Origin: Lichenicola sp964247755 | GTDB lineage: Bacteria; Pseudomonadota; Alphaproteobacteria; Acetobacterales; Acetobacteraceae | Length of the DNA stretch: 64,000 nt | Assembly (NCBI GenBank): GCA_964247755.1 | Contig: CAXTVX010000006.1 | Coordinates: 1-64,000, forward strand | Reading direction: 5' to 3' | Shown here: positions 51,527 through 59,814 of the stretch, in pieces | Layout of the letters: each line of letters starts with the position of its first letter | How positions within the stretch are numbered: the stretch's first letter is position 1 | Notes under the pieces: model-generated | What the model was told of the DNA's origin: nothing | The model's database searches: none | What the model saw: only the letters and a program-made list of their open reading frames with translations | Program-made: the position numbers and the translations under genes

Positions 51527-52050
51527 CTAGCGCGTCCGGCAGGCCCGGTCGTCCGGGACGAACTGGAAGCCATCGGCCACAAGGAGGTAGCGGAAGGGTC
51601 CGTCGGCACCGCGCTCGTCCCGTTGTCCGAGCACGACGATCAGGCGGCTGTCGTCCCGGTAGCGCACGGGCTGGAGCAGCCTGATCGGCCAGTTGCTGAT
51701 CGTCTTCGGCATCCACCGAACATCCCCGGTCAGGGCATCGACCGAGGCCGGCGGATGCAGCCGGCACCGCAGCCCACTTTCGCCAGGATGAAGTGGCCCG
51801 CCGCGTCCATCCTATTCCTGTTGATGGTCCACAGCAGGTCCTCGCCGTGGTCACGCGTCAGCCGGTCCGTCCCGTGGATGATCGCGGACGCCGCATGATC
51901 GACGGGTCGGGCCGGATAACAGCGGAACTGCTCGTCGACGGGGTCCGCGCGGGCCGTACCCGCGCCTGCAAGCAGGATGCCGAGGAAGAGGACATGACCT
52001 GCCACCCTTGGTGGATCTCGCGGAGCCGCCAGCTTCCAGAGCCGGTCCAT
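51527..52050 (-). pseudogene. Secreted small protein, broken by a frameshift
   Basis: The 5' part (from ATG at 52050) encodes a signal peptide (LFLGILLAGAGTARA) and a mature DPVDEQFRCYPARPVDHAASAI...LAKVGCGAGCI, then meets a stop at 51730. Shifting frame near 51740-51755 continues smoothly as ASVDALTGDVRWMPKT, NWPIRLLQPVRYRDDSRLIVVLGQRDE and LVADGFQFV, to a TAG at 51527. The total of 524 bases is one short of a multiple of three, so one base appears missing. The protein family is uncharacterised. It may be a true pseudogene or a sequencing error. Confidence 0.7.
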
Positions 52051-52204
52051 CAAGCATCGTGCATCGCTCGAACCTTCTCGACCGAAGCATCTCCGTGAGG
52101 ATGCATGGCGCGTCCCTGCTTCTCGGTTAGCCGACGCGATCGGACTGCCGTTGTTCCCTCGTTGTCGACCCACGATGCCAGGCGGAGCAGAACGCCGGCC
52201 CGCG

Positions 52205-53998
52205 TCAGGAAGCGAGGGTCTCGAACACGTCGCCGCTCGGCGGCCGTTCTTCGATGTGGACACGGTGCCAGAGCGCGTAGAACAGCAGCGTCCATGCCGC
52301 GTGCTGCTCGCGACGGCCGGCGGCGTTGCGGAACAGGGCCGACACCCGGTCCGGTGCCGCGACCTCCGCCACGCCCGCCTGTGCCGCCACCAGCGGCGCC
52401 AGCCGGTCGCCCTGCGACGCGATCCAGGCGCCGACCGGCACGGTGAAGCCCTGCTTCGGCGCGAACGGCTGCGCCTCGGGCATCTCCCGTTCCAGCCAGC
52501 GGCGGAGCAGCCACTTGCCGCGGCCTCCCCGCACCTTGAGCCCGTCCGGCAGCCGGAACGAGGCCGCCGCCACCGCCGGGTCGAGCAGCGGCGTGCGGCC
52601 CTCGATGCCGTGCGCCATCAGGCAGCGGTCGAGCTTCAGCAGCAGGTCGTGCGGCAGCCATTCGGCGATATCGGAGGCCTGCGCCTCGGCCAGCCGGGAG
52701 CGGCCGCCGATCCGGCCGAGCTCGGTGGCGGCGATGCCGCGCCGCCAGTCACGCGCGCGGGCGCCCACGCCGGTGCGTAGCACGCCGAGGCCGTCGAAGG
52801 TGCCCCGCCGCCGCATTGGGCGACCGCCCATCCACCACGGCCGCATCGCGCTGCGGTAGCGCCCGTAGCCGGCGAACAGCTCGTCGCCGCCCTCGCCGCT
52901 CAGGATCACCTTGACGTCGCGGCGCGCGCGCCTGGCCAGCAGCCAGGTCGGGATGATGGCGTAGTCGGCCACCGGGTCGTCCATGCAGGCGACGATCTCC
53001 GGCAGGTGGCGCCAGACGGTCGCCTGGTCGATCCGCAGCACCTCGTGATGCGCGCCCGCCGCCGCGGCTAGGCGTGCCGCCTGCGCGCTCTCGTCGGCGG
53101 CCTCCGGCACGTCGAACGCCGCGGTGAACGCCTGCACCCGGGCGCTGCCGAGCCGGGCCATCATCCGCAGCACGGCGGCGCTGTCGACGCCGCCGGACAG
53201 GAACAGGCCGTACGGCACGTCGGCACGCTGGTGCAGAGCGACGCTCTCCTCCAGCGCCCGGTCGAGCCGGAGAAGCGCGTCGGCCTCGCCGATCTGCTCC
53301 ACCGGGCCCTCCGGCAGCGCCGGGATGCGGCTGCGGTCGATCACCCGCCCGTTCGCGACCCGAAGCGTCTCCCCGGGCAGCAGCCGGCTGATGCCGGGGA
53401 AGATGGTCTCGCGCCCGGTGGTGAACTGCAGCTGCAGCAGCTCGTCGCGTGCCGCGTCGCGCAGGGCGCGCCGGGCGAACCCCGCCGCCAGCAGCGCCTG
53501 CGGCTCCGAGGCGAAGGCGATGCCGTTCGGCAGCTCGGCGACATAGAGCGGCTTGATCCCGAACGGGTCGCGCGACAGCACCAGGTTGTGGGTGCCGCGC
53601 TCGTGGATGGCGATCGCATACATCCCGCGCAGGGTGTCGACGTAGTGCGGCCCGTCGCGCAGCCACAGGTGCAGCGGCGGCTCGCAGTCGCTGCCGGTGG
53701 CGAAGCGTACTTCCGGCATCGCGGCACGCAGCTGCAGGTCGTTGTAGATCTCGCCGTTGGCGATCAGCGCCGCCGGGCCCGCGAACAAGGGCTGGTCGCC
53801 GCCGTCCAGGTCGATGATCGCCAGCCGGGTGTGCACCAGCGCCACCCGTCCGACCAGGCTGTGCCCGGCGCCGTCCGGCCCACGATGCGCCAGGGCCCGC
53901 ACCAGCGCGGTGAGGCTCGCGCTGTCGAAGCTGCCGGCCTGCCCGACGGAGCCGCCGGGCGGTGCGGGGGCAAATGCGAAGCCGGCAATGCCGCACAT
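52205..53998 (-). CDS. Asparagine synthase (glutamine-hydrolysing) family
   Basis: 597 residues. Cys2 in MCGIAGFAF is the glutaminase nucleophile; LAHRGPDGAG, RLAIIDLDGGDQPL and ANGEIYND complete the Ntn domain. The synthetase domain has the ATP loop SGGVDSAA and GEGGDELFAGYGRYR, then IEGRTPLLDP and KWLLRRW. It could make asparagine or amidate a surface glycan or other carboxylate. Such paralogues often sit in polysaccharide clusters, as here beside two glycosyltransferases. The stop of the next gene touches its ATG. Confidence 0.9.
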   Translation of the reverse strand: MCGIAGFAFAPAPPGGSVGQAGSFDSASLTALVRALAHRGPDGAGHSLVGRVALVHTRLAIIDLDGGDQPLFAGPAALIANGEIYNDLQLRAAMPEVRFATGSDCEPPLHLWLRDGPHYVDTLRGMYAIAIHERGTHNLVLSRDPFGIKPLYVAELPNGIAFASEPQALLAAGFARRALRDAARDELLQLQFTTGRETIFPGISRLLPGETLRVANGRVIDRSRIPALPEGPVEQIGEADALLRLDRALEESVALHQRADVPYGLFLSGGVDSAAVLRMMARLGSARVQAFTAAFDVPEAADESAQAARLAAAAGAHHEVLRIDQATVWRHLPEIVACMDDPVADYAIIPTWLLARRARRDVKVILSGEGGDELFAGYGRYRSAMRPWWMGGRPMRRRGTFDGLGVLRTGVGARARDWRRGIAATELGRIGGRSRLAEAQASDIAEWLPHDLLLKLDRCLMAHGIEGRTPLLDPAVAAASFRLPDGLKVRGGRGKWLLRRWLEREMPEAQPFAPKQGFTVPVGAWIASQGDRLAPLVAAQAGVAEVAAPDRVSALFRNAAGRREQHAAWTLLFYALWHRVHIEERPPSGDVFETLAS

Positions 53999-55020
53999 CA
54001 GGTCTTCTCCACCGTGCGCAGGAACGCCTGCCACCGCGCCAGCACCGGACCGGCGGCGAACTCCGCCTCGTAGCGGGCCCGTCCGGCGGCGGCCAGACGC
54101 GCGGCCAGGACCGGGTCCGCTAGCACCGTGGACAGGGCGTCGCCGAGCGCGCGCGCCTCCTCCAGCGGCACCAGCAGGCCGTCCTCGCCGTCCCGGATCA
54201 GCTCGACCGGCCCCTGCGCGCGCGCCGCCACCACCGGACGGGCGGCCGAGAACCCCTCGATCACCACGTTGCCGAGCGGCTCGTGACGTGACGGGCACAC
54301 CAGCGCCGCGCAGGCGGCGATCAGCGGGCCGGTGTCGTCCACCCAGCCGGGCATGTGTACCCGGCCGGCCACGCCTTCGGAGCGCGCCAATGCTTCGAGC
54401 GCCGCCCGCTCCGGGCCCTCGCCGGCGATCACCAGATGCGCCCGCTCGACGTGGCGCATTGCCCGGATCAGCACGTCGAACGCCTTGTTGCGGTGCAGGC
54501 GGCCCAGCGCCAGCAGCATCGGCAGGTCCGGCGGCACGTCCTCCGACCGGCGCGGCACCGTGCCGGCCAGCTCGGCCGCGAAGTTTGGCAGGTGGTGCAC
54601 GCGCGATGATGCCCAGCCCTGGCCCGCGATCCAGTCCGCGATGCCGCGCGTGTTGCCGATCAGGTGGTCGCAGCGCCGGTAGTTGGACAGGTCGTAGAAC
54701 CCGCCCAGCCGGCCTGCCAGCACCCAGTCGCCGCGTGGCGTCAGCCGGCTGGCGCGGTTCATCCAGGCCACCGTGACGCGCGGCTGGAACCGGCGCAGCG
54801 CTGCGCCGATCCGCGGTCCGGTCAACAGGTCGAGCCGGCCGCCGAAGCGCAGCTCGACCGGGTGCAGCCCGCCGGCGCGGAGCCGGGCGGCGCGGGCGGG
54901 GTTGCGTCGGATCAGCGGCAGCGTCTCGGTTGCATCCGCGGCGAGTGCCACCGACAGGCGCTCGAAGAACAGCTCGGCGCCGCCGGACGCCGCCCCGGCC
55001 ATGACCTGCGCCACCCTCAC
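53998..55020 (-). CDS. Glycosyltransferase family 4-type
   Basis: 340 residues from GTG. The GT-B fold is seen in VAQVMAGAASGGAELFFERL (N-domain) and the C-domain GRLHRNKAFDVLIRA, IAGEGPERAALE, MPGWVDDTGPLIAAC and EPLGNVVIEGFSAARPVVA, the last with the EX7E pattern. The donor and acceptor are unknown. GTGA overlap with the upstream GT9 gene and contact with the amidotransferase gene show a three-gene operon. LPS core or capsule synthesis is likely. Confidence 0.87.
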   Translation of the reverse strand: MRVAQVMAGAASGGAELFFERLSVALAADATETLPLIRRNPARAARLRAGGLHPVELRFGGRLDLLTGPRIGAALRRFQPRVTVAWMNRASRLTPRGDWVLAGRLGGFYDLSNYRRCDHLIGNTRGIADWIAGQGWASSRVHHLPNFAAELAGTVPRRSEDVPPDLPMLLALGRLHRNKAFDVLIRAMRHVERAHLVIAGEGPERAALEALARSEGVAGRVHMPGWVDDTGPLIAACAALVCPSRHEPLGNVVIEGFSAARPVVAARAQGPVELIRDGEDGLLVPLEEARALGDALSTVLADPVLAARLAAAGRARYEAEFAAGPVLARWQAFLRTVEKT

Positions 55021-55928
55021 GGCACGGGGTCCCGTGCCAGCAGCGCCAGCGCCGCCTGTGCGACCGCCTCGACGCCGAGCCCGTCGATCGGCGCCTCGCC
55101 TTCCGGGCCGGGTGCCGCGACGAAACCCGCCCGCCTGCCCACCGGGGCGTATTCCGACGAGCGGCTGGGTCCGAACAGCCCCAGCGTGGCGATGCCGGTC
55201 GCGGCAGACAGGTGCATCAGCCCGGAATCGTTGCCGACATACAGCGCGCAGCGACGCAGGCAGGCCGCCACCTCGGCAAGCGACAGCCGGCCGCGCAGGT
55301 CGACCGCGCCGGGGAGCCGATCGACCAGGGCCTGGCCCAGCGCGTGCTCCGCCGCGCCGGGACCTGCGAACACCACCGGCACCGCGTCCGGCATCACGCT
55401 CTTGAGCCGTCCGAACAGGGCGGCGAACCGCTCTGCCGGCCAGATCTTGCCGGTCCAGTTCGCGGTCGGGCCGAGGGCGACCAGGGTGCGGCCGCCGGGC
55501 AGGAGCGTCTCGGCGCGGCGCCGGTCGGCGGGACCGGTCCAGGCCACCGGCGCCGGCGGCGGCACCAGGCCGAGCACCCCGGCCAGATGCGCGATGCGGT
55601 GACCGGGACGGCGGCCGCCGCGCATGATCGCCCGCCGGCGCGCCAGCAGGGCCAGGGTGACGGCGGAGCCGCGCAGGTCCACCGCCAGGTCCCAGCGGGT
55701 GGCCACGCAGGCACGCCACAGCGACCACCAGTGCCGGTCGTAGCGCCGCTTCTCCACCACCAGCAGACGCGACAGCCCCGGCATCCGCTCGAACAGCCCG
55801 GCCGCGACCGGCCCGCAGGCGACCGTCACCTGCGGATCCGGCAGGTGATGCAGCAGGTGGTCCAGCAGCCCGGTGGACAGGACCGCGTCACCGAGCCGGG
55901 TCGCGGTGATGAACAGAATGCGGGTCAG
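55017..55928 (-). CDS. Glycosyltransferase family 9 (heptosyltransferase-like), unusual start
   Basis: About 303 residues if CTG at 55928 is the start. The GT9 C-domain has LGPTANWTGKIWP, YVGNDSGLMHLSAATGIATLGLFGPSRSSEY. The first strand RILFITATRLGDAVLSTGLL is clearly conserved but lies upstream of the first ATG/GTG (GTG at 55829), and no ATG, GTG or TTG occurs in frame before it. CTG 55928 has GGAG about 10 bases upstream. Heptosyltransferases add ADP-heptose or similar to LPS core. The acceptor here is unknown. Confidence 0.8.
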   Translation of the reverse strand: MTRILFITATRLGDAVLSTGLLDHLLHHLPDPQVTVACGPVAAGLFERMPGLSRLLVVEKRRYDRHWWSLWRACVATRWDLAVDLRGSAVTLALLARRRAIMRGGRRPGHRIAHLAGVLGLVPPPAPVAWTGPADRRRAETLLPGGRTLVALGPTANWTGKIWPAERFAALFGRLKSVMPDAVPVVFAGPGAAEHALGQALVDRLPGAVDLRGRLSLAEVAACLRRCALYVGNDSGLMHLSAATGIATLGLFGPSRSSEYAPVGRRAGFVAAPGPEGEAPIDGLGVEAVAQAALALLARDPVP

Positions 55929-56011
55929 GACGAGGGCTCCGGCAGCGCGGGCGGACCTCCTAGTCTCTTTCTCCAGTTGCCGGAAGGCGCCGGCTCGCCC
56001 AAGTTCGGTTC

Positions 56012-56836
56012 ATGTCCAAGCTCGCCCTCCTTCCCGATCGTGCGGTCCTGTCGGTGCAAGGTCCGGACCGCGTGACGTTCCTGCAGGGGCTGGTCTCCAA
56101 CGACGTGTCGCTCGCGGGTCCCGGCCGGTCGGTGTGGGCGGCGCTGCTGACGCCGCAGGGCAAGTACCTGGCCGACTTCTTCGTGCTGTCGGACGGCGAG
56201 CGGCTGCTGCTGGACTGCGAGCGGCCGCAGGCGGCAATGCTGGTGCAGAAGCTTTCGCAGTTCCGGCTGCGTGCGGCGGTGGAGGTGACGGAGACGCCGC
56301 TTGCGGTGTTCGCAGCCTGGGACGGCGTGCCGGCCGTGCCGGCGGGGGCAGTCGCGGCGCCCGATCCGCGGCTTCCGGAGGCCGGATGGCGGATCCTGGC
56401 CGACGAGGCGCCGGAGACGGATGTCGACGAGGCCGACTACGACCGCCACCGCCTGCTGCTCGGCCTGCCGGACGGCACCCGCGACTGCGAGCCGGACCGG
56501 ACGGTGCTGCTGGAAGCCGGCTTCGACGAGCTGGGCGGAATCTCCTGGACCAAGGGCTGCTACATGGGCCAGGAGCTGACCGCGCGCACCCGCTATCGCG
56601 GCCTGCTCAAGCGCCGGCTGGTGCCGGTGAGCGCGGAGGGCGCGCTGCCGCCGCCCGGCACCGTGCTGACCGGGAACGGCCGCGAGGTCGGCACCATGCG
56701 CTCGTCGCGGGAAACGCTGGGGCTCGCAGTGCTGCGCCTGGAGCACCTCCACGGCGCGCTCGACTACGAGGGCGGCACCCTGCAGGCCCGGGTGCCGGAC
56801 TGGATGCGCCTGCCCGAGGCGAAGGCCGCCTCGTGA
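56012..56836 (+). CDS. ygfZ: Folate-binding protein YgfZ
   Basis: 274 residues. KGCYMGQE (181-188) with the conserved Cys183 is the YgfZ signature, and LPDRAVLSVQGPDRVTFLQGLVSND forms the N-terminus. It uses tetrahydrofolate in repair or assembly of certain Fe-S enzymes such as MiaB. Its stop overlaps the hisI start (GTGA), beginning a long run of tightly packed genes. The gene before it (GT9) is divergent. Confidence 0.93.
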   Translation: MSKLALLPDRAVLSVQGPDRVTFLQGLVSNDVSLAGPGRSVWAALLTPQGKYLADFFVLSDGERLLLDCERPQAAMLVQKLSQFRLRAAVEVTETPLAVFAAWDGVPAVPAGAVAAPDPRLPEAGWRILADEAPETDVDEADYDRHRLLLGLPDGTRDCEPDRTVLLEAGFDELGGISWTKGCYMGQELTARTRYRGLLKRRLVPVSAEGALPPPGTVLTGNGREVGTMRSSRETLGLAVLRLEHLHGALDYEGGTLQARVPDWMRLPEAKAAS

Positions 56837-57234
56837 GCGACGAACCGGACCCACCGTCGGTGCTGGACGAGGTGGCGTTCAACCCGGCCGGGCTGGTGGC
56901 CGCGATCGCGCAGCAGCACGACACCGGCGAGGTGCTGATGCTGGCGTGGATGAACCGGGCGGCGCTGGCCGAAACGCTTGAGACGGGCCAGGTCTGCTAC
57001 TGGAGCCGCAGCCGCAGGCAGCTCTGGCGCAAGGGAGAAACCTCCGGCCAGACCCAGCGCCTGGTCGAGCTGCGCCTCGACTGCGACCGCGACGCCCTGC
57101 TGCTGCTGGTCGACCAGACCGGGGTGGCCTGCCACACCGGCCGGCGCTCCTGCTTCTTCGACGCGCTGCGCGACGGCAGGTTGGTCGCGGTGTCCGAGCC
57201 GGAGGTCGACCCTGAGCGGCTCTACGGCGCCTGA
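56833..57234 (+). CDS. hisI: Phosphoribosyl-AMP cyclohydrolase
   Basis: 133 residues from GTG. LMLAWMNRAALAETLETG, YWSRSRRQLWRKGETSG and the metal-binding DCDRD (83-87), with Cys84, Cys100 and Cys107 in ACHTGRRSCF, are diagnostic. It opens the purine ring of PR-AMP in histidine synthesis. It lacks the HisE domain fused in E. coli. It is separated from the rest of the his genes and lies between ygfZ and lpxB. Confidence 0.95.
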   Translation: MSDEPDPPSVLDEVAFNPAGLVAAIAQQHDTGEVLMLAWMNRAALAETLETGQVCYWSRSRRQLWRKGETSGQTQRLVELRLDCDRDALLLLVDQTGVACHTGRRSCFFDALRDGRLVAVSEPEVDPERLYGA

Positions 57235-57244
57235 CACGGAACCG

Positions 57245-58390
57245 TTGATCTGGCTGATGGCCGGGGAGGCCAGCGGCGACGTGCTGGGCGGGCGGCTGCT
57301 GGCGGCACTGCGGCGGCAGCGTCCGGGGCTCAGGTTCCGCGGCATCGGCGGCGTCCGCATGGCGGAGGCGGGGCTCGACACCCTGTTCCCGATGCGCGAG
57401 CTGGCGGTGATGGGGCTGGTCGAGATCCTGCCGCGGATCCGCGCCCTGTCGCGCCGCCTCGATCAGGCGGTGGCCGACATCGCCGCCGCCCGCCCGGACC
57501 TGGTGGTGACCATCGACAGCCCGGGCTTTGCGCTCAGGCTGCTCAGGCGGATCGCCGGGCTCGGCATCCCGCGCGTGCACTATGTGGCGCCGCAGGTCTG
57601 GGCCTGGCGCGAGCACCGGGTGCGCGAGTTCCCGGGCCTGTGGGAGCGGCTGCTCTGCCTGCTGCCGTTCGAGACCGCGTTCTTCGCAGGGCACGGACTA
57701 GACGCCCGTTTCGTCGGCCATCCGGTGCTGCAGTCCGGTGCCGGGAGCGGCGACGCGGCGCGGTTCCGTGCCCGGCACGGGCTTGATCCGGCGGCGCCCG
57801 TGCTGGTGCTGATGCCGGGCAGCCGGCGCAGCGAGGTGCCGCGCCTGCTGCCGGTGTTCGGCCGCACCCTGTCGCGTCTGGCGGAACGGGTCCCGGGGCT
57901 GGTGCCGGTGGTGGTGGTGTCGCCGGTGGTGGCGCAGGCGGTGGCGCGGGCGGTGCGTCGCTGGCCGGCGCAGCCGGTGCTGGTGACGGAGCTCGACGAC
58001 AAGCACGACGCCTTCGCCGCCGCGGGTGCGGCACTCACCAAGTCGGGCACCTCGACCCTGGAGCTGGCCCTGGCGGGGGTACCGATGGCGGTCACGTACC
58101 GGGTCAACCCGCTCACCGCCGCCATCGCCCGCCAGCTGATCCGGGTGCAGCACGTGGCGATGGTCAACCTGCTGGCCGGGCGCCGCCTGGTGCCGGAGCT
58201 GCTGCAGGGGGACTGCCGGCCGGACCGGCTGGCGCGGACGGTGGAGCGGCTGCTCGGCGATCCGGACGCGGCGAGAGCGCAACGCGCCGGCTTCCGCACG
58301 GTGATCGACTCGCTGTCGGCGGGCGACGAGGCGCCCGCCGACGCGGCGGCGCGCGAGATCCTGGCCCTGCTCGACGAGACCGGGCGGTGA
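57245..58390 (+). CDS. lpxB: Lipid-A-disaccharide synthase
   Basis: 381 residues from TTG (57245), giving MIWLMAGEASGD, close to the usual LpxB start; an ATG four codons later is possible. GIGGVRMAEAG, YVAPQVWAWREHR, PFETAFF, VGHPVL, MPGSRRSEV and KSGTSTLELAL are conserved GT19 motifs. It joins UDP-diacylglucosamine and lipid X on the inner face of the membrane. The gene after it begins within its stop codon (GTGA). Confidence 0.95.
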   Translation: MIWLMAGEASGDVLGGRLLAALRRQRPGLRFRGIGGVRMAEAGLDTLFPMRELAVMGLVEILPRIRALSRRLDQAVADIAAARPDLVVTIDSPGFALRLLRRIAGLGIPRVHYVAPQVWAWREHRVREFPGLWERLLCLLPFETAFFAGHGLDARFVGHPVLQSGAGSGDAARFRARHGLDPAAPVLVLMPGSRRSEVPRLLPVFGRTLSRLAERVPGLVPVVVVSPVVAQAVARAVRRWPAQPVLVTELDDKHDAFAAAGAALTKSGTSTLELALAGVPMAVTYRVNPLTAAIARQLIRVQHVAMVNLLAGRRLVPELLQGDCRPDRLARTVERLLGDPDAARAQRAGFRTVIDSLSAGDEAPADAAAREILALLDETGR

Positions 58391-59814
58391 GCGGAACCGC
58401 ACCATCCGACGCCGCCTGGACCCTGCCCGGCCGGTTCGGGCCGGAACGCTGGCAGCGCGAAGCGGACCGGTTCACGGCCGTCGCGGTAGCGGGCGACCGG
58501 ATCGCCCTGCCCACCGACCGCGTGACCGAGGCCCGGCTGCGCAGCCGCGAGGCCGCCTGCGCGCATCCGGGCCCGTTCCCGCTCGCCTTCCGCTTCTGCC
58601 CGGACTGCGGCGCGGCCCTGGCGGAGGCGCCAGGGGAACCCGACGCGGAAGCCTGGTCGCCGCCGTTCGGTGCCGCCACCGGGTTGCCGGCCCGGGACGA
58701 GACGGTCGAGCCGGATCCGGCCAGCCACGAGGAGATCGCGGTCCCGCCGTCTTCCGCGCTCGGCTTCGCCGTGGCCGGCACGCCGCCGATGCTGCTGGCC
58801 TGCGACCGGGTCGACGGCTGGGTCAGGGCCTGGTCGGAGCTCGGCCGGCGGTGGATCGACCGCGTCCAGCTGCCGCCGTGCACCGTTCTGCCCGCCTGGA
58901 GCTGGGCCGCCGCCGCCGACGCGTCGGGCCTGTCGCTGCCGACCGATCGCGGCCCCGCCTTCATCGGGCTGACCGCGCCGCGGCGGGCGCCGGTGGCGCT
59001 GCTGGAGGGTCCTGCGCCGCTGGGCGGGGCCGGCGTGCTGCGCAGCCAGGTCGCCCTGCCGGTGCGGGATGCTGCCGGACTGGCGCTTGCCGTGCTCGAT
59101 CGTGCGGCACCCGAGCGCGGCTGGTCGCTGCTGCCGGTGCCGGGAGCCGCGGCGGAGGCGCTGGCAACCCCGGTGGCGACCGGCGACCGGCTGCTCTGGT
59201 GCGGACCCACGGGACTGCTCACGCTGCAGGCGGGGCCGGACGGTTCCACCGCCCATTGGCAGGGCTGGCAGGACGGGATCTGGCCGCTGCCCGGCGTGCG
59301 CCCGGTGGCGGAGCCGAACGGCACCCTGCACCAGCTCGCCAGGCTCGATCCGCACACGCTGGTGCTGCAAAGCCTGTCCACTCCGGGCCAGGTGCCGGAA
59401 CGCCGGGCCGCCCGCGGCTACACCCCCGGCACCGGTCGGGCGGTGTTCCGCGAGAACGCCCGGCTACGACTGCCCTGGGACAAGCGCGCAGCCTCGGACT
59501 ACGTGATTCCGGACGGCACCTTCCTGCTGCCGCTGCTGGAGTTCGGCGGCGGCCGGACCGTTCTGGTGCTGTGCACCGGCCGCGACCGGCTCGGCCGCTT
59601 CCTGGGCGATCCAACCGCGCCGGACGATGCGGACGCGGACCACGCCTGCACCCTGTTCTACAGCCGCGGTCCGCGCGTGCTCGAGCCGCTGGACTGCCTG
59701 CTGCGCGCGCGGGACGCGTCCGACCTGTCGGTGTTCCTCCATGCCGGCTGGCTCTACGCCCACGGCGCCCGCGACGGAGGCTGCCATCGGTGGCGGCTGC
59801 GCGATGCGGGCTAG
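58387..59814 (+). CDS. Uncharacterised protein with CxxC (zinc-ribbon-like) motif, tubulin-like module
   Basis: 475 residues from GTG overlapping the lpxB stop. Near the N-terminus lies FCPDCGAAL (Cys71, Cys74) with Cys58 and His60 as possible further metal ligands. The rest contains recurrent hydrophobic-Gly-Asp strands (LACDRVDGWVRAW, GDRLLWCGPTGLLTL, TVLVLCTGRDRLGRF), suggesting a beta-rich, perhaps propeller-like fold; this is inference. No signal peptide or membrane span is seen. Its end overlaps the next gene by 11 bases, so it belongs to the four-gene unit ending with the tubulin-like protein. Confidence 0.65.
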   Translation: MSGTAPSDAAWTLPGRFGPERWQREADRFTAVAVAGDRIALPTDRVTEARLRSREAACAHPGPFPLAFRFCPDCGAALAEAPGEPDAEAWSPPFGAATGLPARDETVEPDPASHEEIAVPPSSALGFAVAGTPPMLLACDRVDGWVRAWSELGRRWIDRVQLPPCTVLPAWSWAAAADASGLSLPTDRGPAFIGLTAPRRAPVALLEGPAPLGGAGVLRSQVALPVRDAAGLALAVLDRAAPERGWSLLPVPGAAAEALATPVATGDRLLWCGPTGLLTLQAGPDGSTAHWQGWQDGIWPLPGVRPVAEPNGTLHQLARLDPHTLVLQSLSTPGQVPERRAARGYTPGTGRAVFRENARLRLPWDKRAASDYVIPDGTFLLPLLEFGGGRTVLVLCTGRDRLGRFLGDPTAPDDADADHACTLFYSRGPRVLEPLDCLLRARDASDLSVFLHAGWLYAHGARDGGCHRWRLRDAG

